Under the pieces are notes generated by a model that did not search any database, was not told the DNA's origin, and saw nothing but the letters and a program-made list of their open reading frames with translations. Below, in pieces: positions 36,082-44,690 of a DNA stretch of 64,000 nt (within the stretch, counting starts at the first letter, position 1; the number at the start of each line of letters is the position of its first letter). The DNA lies in assembly GCA_958296225.1 (NCBI GenBank), contig OY282456.1, positions 2,108,001-2,172,000 on the forward strand. The letters run 5' to 3'. A program made the position numbers and the translations under genes. The DNA is from an uncultured Dehalococcoidia bacterium. Its GTDB lineage: Bacteria > Chloroflexota > Dehalococcoidia > Lucifugimonadales > UBA3495.

Positions 36082-36140
36082 AACGGGCCGTCCTGGCGGG
36101 GCAAGCAGGGCTAATCATGGCAGAGGGCACAAATTGCCGC

Positions 36141-36183
36141 AATGTGCGGGGGATGATAGGCGCCCCATCATCCCCCGCACATT
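36141..36183 (-). terminator. Perfect 17-bp hairpin after the helicase gene
   Basis: Arms AATGTGCGGGGGATGAT (36141-36157) and its exact complement (36167-36183) with a 9-base loop lie between the helicase stop and the type IIL gene. It could end or reduce transcription from the helicase gene into the methylase gene. No long T-run follows. Confidence 0.65.
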
Positions 36184-36193
36184 AAAGTCAGGC

Positions 36194-39034
36194 TTAGGCA
36201 ACGGTGATGCCAGCCTCAGCCAGTAGTACGATGTCGTTGGGGTGGCGCAACTCAGTACAGCGACTCGCCAGTTCAGCATCGGCACGCTGCTTCAGGAGTT
36301 CCCGGCTGTCCTGCGGGACGGCGGAATTGGGCGACTTGCCGCCGACTGCCGGATTGGTGAGTAAATCGGCGAAAAAACTGGGGTTTATGCTGCACCGTTG
36401 GCTGCCTGCGGGCAGGAAAACCGGCAGCAGCTGTTCTTCTTTGGGAACCCCCTGGTCGTTTTGCCAACGCAGCTTGTAGATGCGGAGGACGCCGGGCTCG
36501 GGGCCGTCCAGGTTGGCCAACTCTCCTTTGAACTCCGGCGATTTGGCGAAATCGATGAGGCCGGCAAAGAAGGCGCTGGCAAAATCCATCGGCACGGCGC
36601 GGGCGCGGCGGACTTCCGGTTGACGGCTGGCGGTAACTCGCACTACCTGGCTGTTGCCGAACTCGGAGTATTGGCCGCGCATTTCGGCCGGCAATTCCAG
36701 TTCCAGCACCCGCCCATTGTACAGACGCTGCCGGACGCGGATGTTTCGGAACGGAAGTATCCCCTCCAGAAAAGCCAGCACGTCCTCCGGGCTGAATCCG
36801 GTTAACGCGGCTACCGCCTGAGGGTCAAAACCGGCGACGCGAGCAAAGAGCCGCTCCTGCTGCGATTGCGATTCGCGCGCCCGGTCAACTGCGGCTTCAA
36901 TTTCAATATCGGTTCGGTTAACGTCCAAATCGCGGTTGGCGGCCAGAATTGACGCCACGTCAACCCGCTCCAGCAATTCGCCGATAATCTCATCCGGCAA
37001 CCCTTCCCGAAACTCCGTGCTGACTGACGCCATATCCGACGCGATGCGGTCAACCCGCTCCAGCATCTTGCCCAATGCCCGGTTGTCAAAGCCGTCATTC
37101 GCCAGCAGGTTGAACACAATAACCCGTTCCTGCTGGCCATAACGGTAGAGGCGCCCGGCCCGCTGCACCAGCCGAGCGGGGTTCCAGGGCAGGTCGTAGT
37201 TGACCAGAATGTGGCAGTTTTCGTGCAGATTGAAACCCTCGCCGCCGGCTTCTGTAGAGACCATAAACCGCGCCGTATCGTTGAAACGGTCGATGTTCTG
37301 CCTTTTCTCCGCGAGGTTCATACTGCCGTTGATTTGGGCGACGCCGTTTTGCGGGTAACGCCTTTGCAGCGTGTCGACCAGATAATCCTGCGTGGCCCGA
37401 TATTCGGTGAATACCAGCAGTCGCTCACCTTCCGTTTGGAGCGGCTCAACGACTTCCGTGAGAAACTGCTCCAGCTTGCGGTCATCGGCTTTGACCGTCT
37501 TTGCCTTCGCCAGCAAGCCGTCAATCTGCCGCTGCTCGTCCTCAAAGAATGGGGCGGCGGCGATGTCGACGATTTCGTCCAGGTTGTCCAGGCTGTCGGT
37601 GCCGTCGCTAAAAGCGTCTTCGTCCAGATTGTCGCCAAATGGCGACCTGATGCGGTTCGCGACGCCGCCTTGCAAACGGGCGATACGACGTTCCAACGCG
37701 CGCTCAATGGCAGCGATGCTGGATGAGGCCAGCTTGCGGTAAGTAGTCATTACGAACCCGATAGCCCGTCCGGCATTGCCGCCAGCGGCGGCGGCATCGT
37801 AGCCGTAGCGCAAGTAGCCCTGCAACATTGCGTCAAAAGCGCGGGCCGTTTCCGATAAAGGCGCTTCAATTCGACGGGTATCCTGACCGCGGAACAGGAA
37901 ATTGCCCTGGGCGTCAGTAACCAGACTTTTGCGGTTGCGCAGGACAATTTCCGCCACCACGGACGGGTCGGTGAACATACCGGCGAGCCGCCGCGTCAAA
38001 TCGGGACGCAGCAGGCGCAACAGGTGCGCAAACCGATCGCGGTCGCCCTGGTGCGGCGTGCCGGTCAGGAATATGAACTCGTCCGTCAACGGGCGCATCC
38101 TTTCTGCCAGCCGGTAACGCTGTGTAACCGCCTCGCCCGATATTTTGCTCAAATGATGAGCTTCGTCAAAAACAATCACGTCCCAAGGTTCGGCATCTGA
38201 AGCACCGAACAGTGGCAAGTGATTATCCGACTTGGCCCGGTCAATTGACACGATTACCTTATCGTACTTGTGGGTGGCCCAGTCGCCCGGCCGTTCAATG
38301 CTGAAATCCCATCCGTAGATGCGAAAAGCCTCATTGAACTTATCCTCCATCTCATCCTTCCATTGTTGCACCATTCCCGCCGGGCAGACTATCAGGACGC
38401 GCCGGGCTTCCCGACGCCGCTTTTTGGCGGCCAGCAGCAAGCCTACCTCAATGGTTTTTCCCAAACCTACGTCGTCAGCGATGAGCCAATTGTTGCGGTC
38501 TGAAGTCATTATCCGATGCACCAGATCAATCTGGTGCGGCAGCGGGTCGACGTCAAAGCGGTCGAGCGCGCCGGTGACCTGGTTCCACGAGTCCAGCGCA
38601 TAGGCCAGCGTCTTGAGGCGAAAACGCTCCGCGCTGTCGGGAGCGGGAGCGCTTCTGCTGATAAGCCTCAAGTTTTGGTAAGGCAACCAGCGGGTTTCGC
38701 CATTGTTATGCAGTTGTACGAGAACCTGTTCCTGCCTAGCAAACCGGCGAGTATCAAGCACTTCGCCGCGGCCCAGCGTTTTGCGTATATTGGAACGAGG
38801 GCTGTCCTGCACTTCCTGGCCGCTACGAAATCCGTTGCGCAACTCCCGCATGGGATGCCATTCGACCGCTCCGGAGCGGCCCCAGCGTACTTGTATGGAG
38901 ACAGGCTTTCCAGATTCGTCATTATGGCCAAGGACGATGCCCCGGGTTTTCGGGTAACGCTCCGGGTCAGCGTGGGTTACGCAACACCCGTTCACCGGGA
39001 CCATGGTTGTTGTGGGCTGAAAATTTGTCATCAT
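36194..39034 (-). CDS. SNF2/RapA-type DEAD-like helicase
   Basis: This 946-residue ATPase begins with two SH3/Tudor-like segments (GIVLGHNDESGKPVSIQVRW and EQVLVQLHNNGETRWLPYQ), as in RapA. SNF2 motifs follow: DDVGLGKTIEVGLLL (Walker A), VIVFDEAHHLSK (DEAH), FLTGTPHQGDRDRF (motif III), and the C-terminal helicase part LVFTEYRATQDYL ... TEAGGEGFNLHENCH ... LVQRAGRLYRYGQQE. The C-terminal third is unassigned. It resembles SNF2 helicases of defence islands such as DrmD of DISARM, but no drmA, drmB or drmC genes are present. ATG 39034 lies two bases after the stop of the 220-residue gene, so both are in one operon. Confidence 0.9.
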   Translation of the reverse strand: MMTNFQPTTTMVPVNGCCVTHADPERYPKTRGIVLGHNDESGKPVSIQVRWGRSGAVEWHPMRELRNGFRSGQEVQDSPRSNIRKTLGRGEVLDTRRFARQEQVLVQLHNNGETRWLPYQNLRLISRSAPAPDSAERFRLKTLAYALDSWNQVTGALDRFDVDPLPHQIDLVHRIMTSDRNNWLIADDVGLGKTIEVGLLLAAKKRRREARRVLIVCPAGMVQQWKDEMEDKFNEAFRIYGWDFSIERPGDWATHKYDKVIVSIDRAKSDNHLPLFGASDAEPWDVIVFDEAHHLSKISGEAVTQRYRLAERMRPLTDEFIFLTGTPHQGDRDRFAHLLRLLRPDLTRRLAGMFTDPSVVAEIVLRNRKSLVTDAQGNFLFRGQDTRRIEAPLSETARAFDAMLQGYLRYGYDAAAAGGNAGRAIGFVMTTYRKLASSSIAAIERALERRIARLQGGVANRIRSPFGDNLDEDAFSDGTDSLDNLDEIVDIAAAPFFEDEQRQIDGLLAKAKTVKADDRKLEQFLTEVVEPLQTEGERLLVFTEYRATQDYLVDTLQRRYPQNGVAQINGSMNLAEKRQNIDRFNDTARFMVSTEAGGEGFNLHENCHILVNYDLPWNPARLVQRAGRLYRYGQQERVIVFNLLANDGFDNRALGKMLERVDRIASDMASVSTEFREGLPDEIIGELLERVDVASILAANRDLDVNRTDIEIEAAVDRARESQSQQERLFARVAGFDPQAVAALTGFSPEDVLAFLEGILPFRNIRVRQRLYNGRVLELELPAEMRGQYSEFGNSQVVRVTASRQPEVRRARAVPMDFASAFFAGLIDFAKSPEFKGELANLDGPEPGVLRIYKLRWQNDQGVPKEEQLLPVFLPAGSQRCSINPSFFADLLTNPAVGGKSPNSAVPQDSRELLKQRADAELASRCTELRHPNDIVLLAEAGITVA

Positions 39035-39036
39035 GC

Positions 39037-39699
39037 TCACCAATCCCAACTGTCGCGCCAATCGTTGGAGTCGTACCAATCCCTCGCGGAATCAGCATCG
39101 TCATAATCAAAATCGTCAGGGGTATCCGAATCCAGATGGGCCTTCCAATTTTCTCCCGGCTTAAATCCGGCACGGAAAACTGCGAATGATGCGAATGTGG
39201 GAAACCCTCGCGACCGCAGTTCCAGTTCATTCCAATCGTCGAACCAAGCTTCGTCAATTACTTCGTAAGGGCGCTGATTGAGCCTTAGTTGCACCAACTT
39301 ATAGGAAGCATCTCTTGACAAGCTGGTACGGACGGGGCGACCCGTAGGACGCCAGCAACGCAAACCCGGATCCCAATAACTGGACGCCCACCAATGGGGT
39401 CTCCTATCCCAAATGTCCCAGAATTCCAGGAACAATAGGAGACTGGCGCCAGTCCATTGCTGCTTGCCCAGCCAAGGCAGCCAGCTGCGGAGGCGTTTAT
39501 CTCCGAGTTGCCAGAGCAGGGTGGCAATTCGTTTCTGTTGGACAGCAGTGGCAGCGACTATCCTGGAAACCCATTGGTCAATTCGCAGTTCGCCAATTAA
39601 GGCTTCAGCGTCATCATTGTCAATCCCCGGTAACTGCCGCCGCAGTTCCGGCTCATATTCCCCCAAAGGTTCTGGTTCGTCCCACACGTCGATAAGCAT
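39037..39699 (-). CDS. Unknown acidic protein, first gene of the helicase operon
   Basis: This 220-residue protein belongs to no family I know. The middle is Trp-rich (SWLPWLGKQQWTGASL, EFWDIWDRRPHWWASSYWD), and the last roughly 30 residues are very acidic and aromatic (DTPDDFDYDDADSARDWYD). AGGAGG lies before ATG 39699. It is separated by two bases from the helicase start, so it probably works with the helicase. An acidic C-terminal tail can mimic DNA or bind basic proteins, but this is speculation. Confidence 0.7.
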   Translation of the reverse strand: MLIDVWDEPEPLGEYEPELRRQLPGIDNDDAEALIGELRIDQWVSRIVAATAVQQKRIATLLWQLGDKRLRSWLPWLGKQQWTGASLLLFLEFWDIWDRRPHWWASSYWDPGLRCWRPTGRPVRTSLSRDASYKLVQLRLNQRPYEVIDEAWFDDWNELELRSRGFPTFASFAVFRAGFKPGENWKAHLDSDTPDDFDYDDADSARDWYDSNDWRDSWDW

Positions 39700-39723
39700 T
39701 ACTGCATCCTCCTAATGGTGAGC

Positions 39724-39752
39724 ATTTTACCAGCAATCCAGTTGGATTACTG
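39724..39752 (-). promoter_or_regulatory. Promoter with palindromic operator-like site before the helicase operon
   Basis: On the minus strand, CTGGTAAAAT (extended -10 TGGTAAAAT, hexamer at 39724-39729) lies 25 bases before the start codon. Right upstream, at 39731-39752, is CAGTAATCCA-AC-TGGATTGCTG, a 22-base palindrome with 9 of 10 pairs, covering the -35 position. This is where a dimeric repressor would bind. It also lies just after the tyrS stop. Confidence 0.5.
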
Positions 39753-39755
39753 CCA

Positions 39756-40976
39756 CTATTCCGCCAGTCGCACGAACCGCCGCCGGCCGGCCCGCACCAC
39801 GTCCCCGGCCGCCAGCGATGGCGCATCGCCCGCCGCCACGGCTGCCCGCTCGCCGTTGGCCCGGATTAGCTCCACGGCGCCCTGCCCAATCAGGCGTCGG
39901 GCCTCGCTGTTGCTGGCGGCCAGGCCGGTTTGCACCAGCAGTTGGTTGATGCTCAACTCGCCGATGGCGGCCAGGCTGACCTCCGGCATTTCGTCCGGCA
40001 AATCCCGTCGTTGTACCACCTGCTCAAAATGCGCCTCGGCGGAGTCCGCCGCGCCGGCGTCGTGGAAGGTGGCGGTTATGCGGCGGGCCAGCCCCTTCTT
40101 AAAATCCATGGGGTTGGCCGTCTCCGACGCCATGGCCTGGGTCATAGCGGCGATGTCGGCGTCGGGCACGTCGGTGAGGTATTCGTAGTAGGACGTTATC
40201 AGGCTGTCGGGCAGGGACATTAGCTTGCCGTACATCTCGGCGGGCGGCTCCTCCAGGGCCACGTAGTTGCCCAGGCTTTTGCTCATCTTTTGCACGCCGT
40301 CGGTGCCGACGAGAATGGGCATCAGGAAACACTGCTGCGGCGTCTGGCCCATCATGCCCTGCAGCTCCCGGCCCACCAGCAGGTTAAACATCTGGTCGGT
40401 GCCGCCGAACTCCACGTCGGACTCAATGACCACCGAATCGTAGGCTTGCATCAGGGGATACAGCAGCTCGGTGATGGCGATGGGCTGATGCTCGGCGAAG
40501 CGGCGGGCGAAGTCGTCCCGCTCCAAAAACTGCGCCACGGTAAAGCGGCTGGTCAGCTCGATGACGTTGGCCAGGGTGAACTCGCCGAACCACTGGCTTT
40601 GCCACTCTACCTGCGTGCGCTCCCGGTCCACCACCTTGAAAAACTGGCGCATATAGGATTCGGCGTTTTCCAGCACTTCGGCATGAGTCAGCATCGTGCG
40701 GGTGGCCGAGCGGCCGGAGGGGTCGCCGATTTGCGCCGTCCAGTCGCCGACAATCAGGATGACCTGGTGGCCCAAATCCTGCAACTGGCGCAGCTTGCGC
40801 AGGCCCACCACATGGCCCAGGTGGATGTCGGGCCGGCTGGGGTCAAAGCCCATCTTGAGGCGCAGGGGCCGGCCCTGCCGCAGCATAGCCGCGAACTCGG
40901 CCTCGGAGATGATGCGGCTCACCCCCCGGCGGGTGATGGGAGACAGGTTTTCGGGAATCTGTACTTGACTGGTCAA
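39756..40976 (-). CDS. tyrS: Tyrosyl-tRNA synthetase
   Basis: This 406-residue class I synthetase charges tRNA-Tyr. HIGH motif HLGHVVG at 52-58, the tyrosine-binding region GDWTAQIGDPSGRS and FGGTDQMFNLLVGREL, the KMSKS motif KMSKSLGN, and a C-terminal S4 RNA-binding domain (INQLLVQTGLAASNSEARRLIGQGAVEL). It is the TyrRZ-like form with 52-HLGH. The start is TTG 40976 with GAGGTG just upstream. It is followed at once by the promoter of the helicase operon and preceded by ribF. Confidence 0.97.
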   Translation of the reverse strand: MTSQVQIPENLSPITRRGVSRIISEAEFAAMLRQGRPLRLKMGFDPSRPDIHLGHVVGLRKLRQLQDLGHQVILIVGDWTAQIGDPSGRSATRTMLTHAEVLENAESYMRQFFKVVDRERTQVEWQSQWFGEFTLANVIELTSRFTVAQFLERDDFARRFAEHQPIAITELLYPLMQAYDSVVIESDVEFGGTDQMFNLLVGRELQGMMGQTPQQCFLMPILVGTDGVQKMSKSLGNYVALEEPPAEMYGKLMSLPDSLITSYYEYLTDVPDADIAAMTQAMASETANPMDFKKGLARRITATFHDAGAADSAEAHFEQVVQRRDLPDEMPEVSLAAIGELSINQLLVQTGLAASNSEARRLIGQGAVELIRANGERAAVAAGDAPSLAAGDVVRAGRRRFVRLAE

Positions 40977-41015
40977 CGCGCACCTCGCCGTCTGTGGCCA
41001 TTGCTGACCGGCCGG

Positions 41016-41963
41016 TTATGTGGGGGCCAGCCGGTCGTTTTCCTCGAGCCTATCGTGTTGTTCCAGAACCGTGCGGGCGTTCGTCACGTCCCGGTTCATC
41101 TGCGTGATTAGCGCATCAATGCCGTCAAAGGTTTCCTGCCCGCGCAGGCGGGAGACGAACTCCAGCCGCAGGTTTTCATCGTAAATGTCAGCGGAGAAAT
41201 CCAGCAGGTGAGCCTCGATCAGGCGCTGGCTGAGGCCGAAAGTGGGCCGCACGCCGATGCTGGTGGCCGCCAGGTGGCGCACGCCGTTGACCGTAGCATA
41301 GGTGGCGTACACGCCGTCGGCGGGGATGACAAAATTCTGCGTGGGTATAATGTTGGCGGTGGGAAAGCCCAGCTGCCGGCCCATCTTGGCGCCGTGCACC
41401 ACCAGGCCGTCGGTGGCATAGGGGCGGCCCAGCAGGTACTCGGCGCCGTCCACGTTGCCATCGGCCAGGGCGTTGCGAACCCGGCGGCTGCGCACCGCCG
41501 CGCCTTCCAGCTCCAGGGGGGGCACCGTTTCCACCCAGAAGCCCAGGGACGCGCCCCGGCGTCGCAGATAATCCAGGTTGCCGCTGCGGTTGCGCCCCAG
41601 GGCAAAATCGGGGCCGGTTACGATGCCGCGCATATGCAGGCCGTCCACCAGCAAATGCGTGAACTCGTTGGCGTCCAGGTTGGCCAGGTCGTTGGTGAAC
41701 TCCAGGCAGATGACGCGCCCCACACCGGCATCATAGAGCAGGCGGATTTTCTCTTCGGGCGTAATGATTTTGGTGACGCTTCGCTCCGGGTTGACCACCT
41801 CAGCGGGATGGTTGCTGAAGGTGATGACGGTGGGGATGAGCGACGGTTCGGCCCGCTCGAACATCTTTTGCAACAGATGGCGATGGCCCCGATGGACGCC
41901 GTCGAAAACGCCGATGGTGATGATGGTACCGCTGCCGGGCGGGGGAGCGGCGTCGGCCAACAT
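41016..41963 (-). CDS. ribF: Bifunctional riboflavin kinase / FAD synthetase
   Basis: This 315-residue enzyme makes FMN and FAD. The N-terminal adenylyltransferase has IGVFDGVHRGHRHLL (the HxGH-like motif), ITFSNHPAEVV and GPDFALGRNRSGN. The C-terminal riboflavin kinase has GRPYATDGLVVHGAKMGRQLGFPTANI with the typical G.N.GFPTAN loop, and SIGVRPTFG ... EAHLLDF. I chose ATG 41963 with GGGAG 10 bases upstream, giving the usual length; the frame extends to an ATG at 42020 without a ribosome site. The gap to tyrS is 39 bases, so they may be co-transcribed. Confidence 0.95.
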   Translation of the reverse strand: MLADAAPPPGSGTIITIGVFDGVHRGHRHLLQKMFERAEPSLIPTVITFSNHPAEVVNPERSVTKIITPEEKIRLLYDAGVGRVICLEFTNDLANLDANEFTHLLVDGLHMRGIVTGPDFALGRNRSGNLDYLRRRGASLGFWVETVPPLELEGAAVRSRRVRNALADGNVDGAEYLLGRPYATDGLVVHGAKMGRQLGFPTANIIPTQNFVIPADGVYATYATVNGVRHLAATSIGVRPTFGLSQRLIEAHLLDFSADIYDENLRLEFVSRLRGQETFDGIDALITQMNRDVTNARTVLEQHDRLEENDRLAPT

Positions 41964-42280
41964 CTTACGGAAACTCCCTGGGTCAGGAGTCCGGGGGTGT
42001 GCGTTTTCCAGGGTGGGCATTGCTGCTGGCTGGCAGTAGGGCGGATGAGCAAACGTGGCGTGGCGGTGGGCCGCAGCCGGTACAGTCTGACCAACAGTTG
42101 GATGCGACTAGCTGCGGCGGCGGAGCATAGCGGGGATGATGGTAGCACACCCCCCGCAACCGGGCAAGCACAGGGAACCGGCGGTCAGAGTCTTTCGGCG
42201 CTCAAGTATTTATCCCGTTATTCCGGCTGGCGCGGGAATCCGGGAATTGGGAACACCCGGCGCGCGGCGAGTGGCGGCGA

Positions 42281-43489
42281 CTAGGCCGCCAGCGGTTCCC
42301 CGGGCGGCGCGGCGGCGGATACCGCGCGGGGCAACAGCAAGCCGGACAACAGCACCGTCCAGCCCATGACGGCGCAAATGAGAAATCCCGGCAGGAATGA
42401 ATCGGAGGCGTCGCGGATAGCGCCTACCAGGATTGGGGAAACGAACATAGCGATGCCGGAAAAGGTCATTATCGAGCCGTAAATTACGGCCAGACTCTGG
42501 GGCGTGATGCCGGCCAGCCGCAAGGGCAGGGTGAGCAGCATAGGAACGTAGAACCAGGAACCGAATCCCAGCGCCACCGCCGCCAGGTAGATGCCGGTCA
42601 TACCGGGCAGCAGGAAGGTTCCCAGCCCGCCCAATCCGGCCGACAACCCGGAGATGACGAATATGGCTCGCGCCGACCCGAACCGCAGCGGCAGAATCCC
42701 CCCGGCCAGGACGGCGAAGATGCCGACCAAGGGCAGAATCCCCGTAACCAGGCCGGCTTGGGACAGCGAGAGGCCGCGCTGTTCATTGTAGAAGGCGGGG
42801 AGCCAGCCGGTCAAAGCCGTGTACTGGATAAATACGCCGGCGTCGGCCAGCACCAGCAAGGCTACGGTGCGGCCGCGCAACACGCGCAGGGTCTGCCGCA
42901 ATGAGATGGGCGCGGGGCGCGCGCCACGGTCGGGAGCATCCCGGCCCGCCGCCAACCAGACGGCAGCGCCCACCACGCCGATGGCCCCGAACAGAGTCAT
43001 CACCATTTTCCAGTCAATAATCCCGGCCAACGGCGCCGCGCTGGCAACCGAAATCGCCACGCCCAAACTGACGGTGGCGGTGTTGAGGGAGTTCATCACC
43101 AGCACCTCTTTGGTGGAGAACCATCCCATCAGCAAAGGGCCGGTGGCGGTCACGGTCATAGCGAGGCCAACCCCGTAGGCCAGACGCAAGGACAGCATAG
43201 AGCCGAAGCCGGGGCAGAGGAATGACAGCGTCAAAATCGCCATGGCAACCCAACCGATGAGGGTAGCCCGGCGGACACCGATGCGGGCCACCAGAATGCC
43301 GCCCGGTATGCCAAAGGCCGCCCCCACCAGCATCGGCAGGGAAACCAGAAGCCCGGCGGCCACCCGGTTAATCTGATAGTCCTCAATGACCAGCGGCAGC
43401 AGCGGCGCGATGCCGAACAGGTTCAGCCCCAGCGCCAAATGGGCGGCCAGCGACATGGCCCCCATCATCCATCGGTAACGGCTCAGCAC
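42281..43489 (-). CDS. Major facilitator superfamily transporter
   Basis: This 402-residue inner-membrane carrier has 12 predicted helices. Helix 1 is around 12-32, the loop 2-3 signature is degenerate (GGILVARIGVRRATLIGWV), and a central basic loop lies near 190-210 (DAPDRGARPAPISLRQTLR). It resembles the CynX/NarK-like MFS group of anion and organic-acid transporters; substrate unknown. The start is probably GTG 43489. No operon partner. The 42021-42280 gap upstream of ribF shows only an ATTCCGGCtGGCGCGGGAAT palindrome-like sequence near 42220. Confidence 0.85.
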   Translation of the reverse strand: MLSRYRWMMGAMSLAAHLALGLNLFGIAPLLPLVIEDYQINRVAAGLLVSLPMLVGAAFGIPGGILVARIGVRRATLIGWVAMAILTLSFLCPGFGSMLSLRLAYGVGLAMTVTATGPLLMGWFSTKEVLVMNSLNTATVSLGVAISVASAAPLAGIIDWKMVMTLFGAIGVVGAAVWLAAGRDAPDRGARPAPISLRQTLRVLRGRTVALLVLADAGVFIQYTALTGWLPAFYNEQRGLSLSQAGLVTGILPLVGIFAVLAGGILPLRFGSARAIFVISGLSAGLGGLGTFLLPGMTGIYLAAVALGFGSWFYVPMLLTLPLRLAGITPQSLAVIYGSIMTFSGIAMFVSPILVGAIRDASDSFLPGFLICAVMGWTVLLSGLLLPRAVSAAAPPGEPLAA

Positions 43490-43651
43490 CGGGCGCTCAG
43501 GAGCGGGGTTCGTCCGGCGCCGGCGGGCTCGAGCCGGAGAACGCCCATTGATTCTTGCATCAGATAAGTTGCCTGAAGCATCGCAGCCGAAATTTCCTTC
43601 CGAATTAAAGGGTTTGGCGTCATACCAATTTTTTACAGCGATGGCGGTCTG

Positions 43652-44548
43652 CTATTCCCAAGGCGCTCCATCGGGAAAGACGTCATCCTCAGTGGTTCCG
43701 CTCAGCCGGTGGATTCTGGCCACCAATTGGTTGGCGGCGGCGTTGACCATATTTTGCAGTTCCAGCTTTTCACTCCGGGCCATCGGCCGGGGCGCGATGT
43801 TGTAGCGGTAGTCGGCGGCGTACTTGACGAGCCGGTTGCCGTACCCGGTGGGGGATTCGGGATTTTCGTATGTGGTATGGTCAAGCAGCCTGGTGACCGA
43901 TTCGTAGAGTTCCTGCGTTTCCGGAGCGTTCGGGTCGTGGTAAGTGTCCAGATAGTATTCCCAAATCCCGACCAGGCCGTGGCGGAACGTAGTTGCATCG
44001 TTGTGCGCTGACAACAGCCCGCGCAGGGCGTTTTCTACTTGCTGCTGGGCAGAGAAGCCCATCAGTTTCTGGTTCCAGTGGCCCTCGTCCACCATGTCGT
44101 TGAACTGTTTGCTCCATTCCGCGGCATTCTCCAGCCGCTGCCTGGTTGCCGGCCAGTGTTCGGGATAATAGTCATCTTTGTACTCTGTGCCGTAGTTCAT
44201 TCTTTCCCTGCCAATGGCTACTCCGTAGTGGTCGGCCTGGCCGGCCAGGTGCTGTTTGGCCCGGCGGTTGCGTTGGAAATCAACCAGAGTCATGTTGACT
44301 ATGTTGACTTCCAGAAACGGGGGGTTTTCGTTCATATAGACGCGGGCGGCGCGGCCGGGGCGGCTTCCCTTTTGGGGCCCGTCCGGTTTGGGCCCGTCCA
44401 GTGAGACTACCAGCAGGTCCACATCCGAGTCCGCGCGATGCTGCCCGGTGGCCCGGGAGCCGAACAGTATCACGATGTCAGGCGCTACTGCCCGTTGCAC
44501 GGCATACGCTATGTTGAGGGCGTGCTGGTCCGGCGTGATGCTCTGCAT
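43652..44548 (-). CDS. Fused nucleotidyltransferase-HEPN protein
   Basis: This 298-residue protein has a minimal nucleotidyltransferase at its N-terminus (about 15-110): ILFGSRATGQHRADSDVDLL, with the GS motif and the Asp pair, followed by FLEVNIVNMTLVDF with the third acidic residue. A HEPN-type helical domain is at about 160-260 (QQQVENALRGLLSAHNDATTFRH). MNT and HEPN are usually two separate genes forming an antitoxin-toxin pair in which the MNT AMPylates the HEPN RNase; here they are one chain. The RxxxxH motif is not obvious (FRHGL). The start M is chosen at 44548; upstream codons look non-coding. Confidence 0.82.
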   Translation of the reverse strand: MQSITPDQHALNIAYAVQRAVAPDIVILFGSRATGQHRADSDVDLLVVSLDGPKPDGPQKGSRPGRAARVYMNENPPFLEVNIVNMTLVDFQRNRRAKQHLAGQADHYGVAIGRERMNYGTEYKDDYYPEHWPATRQRLENAAEWSKQFNDMVDEGHWNQKLMGFSAQQQVENALRGLLSAHNDATTFRHGLVGIWEYYLDTYHDPNAPETQELYESVTRLLDHTTYENPESPTGYGNRLVKYAADYRYNIAPRPMARSEKLELQNMVNAAANQLVARIHRLSGTTEDDVFPDGAPWE

Positions 44549-44627
44549 TTCGCTACTCACCGCGCCGGCAAGGCTGCGGAGGGTTCCGTGTCCGCCGATT
44601 ATAGCAGCGCCGGCGGCGATAGTCCGT

Positions 44628-44665
44628 AATAAAATAGCCGGGGCGGGTTCCAAACCCGCCCCGGC
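44628..44665 (-). terminator. Rho-independent terminator of the DctP-like gene
   Basis: GCCGGGGCGGGTT-TGG-AACCCGCCCCGGC (44665-44637, minus strand) is followed by TATTTTATT. It lies 26 bases after the stop of the DctP-like gene. Its arms are the same as the hairpin at 27879. Confidence 0.85.
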
Positions 44666-44690
44666 TGGCAGCAAGGCGGCCGGTGGGCGA

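Noticed and set aside
33349..39699. Calling the island a DISARM system
   Set aside because: Only an SNF2 helicase and a methylase-type protein are present; drmA, drmB and drmC are missing, and the methylase is an MmeI-like fusion.
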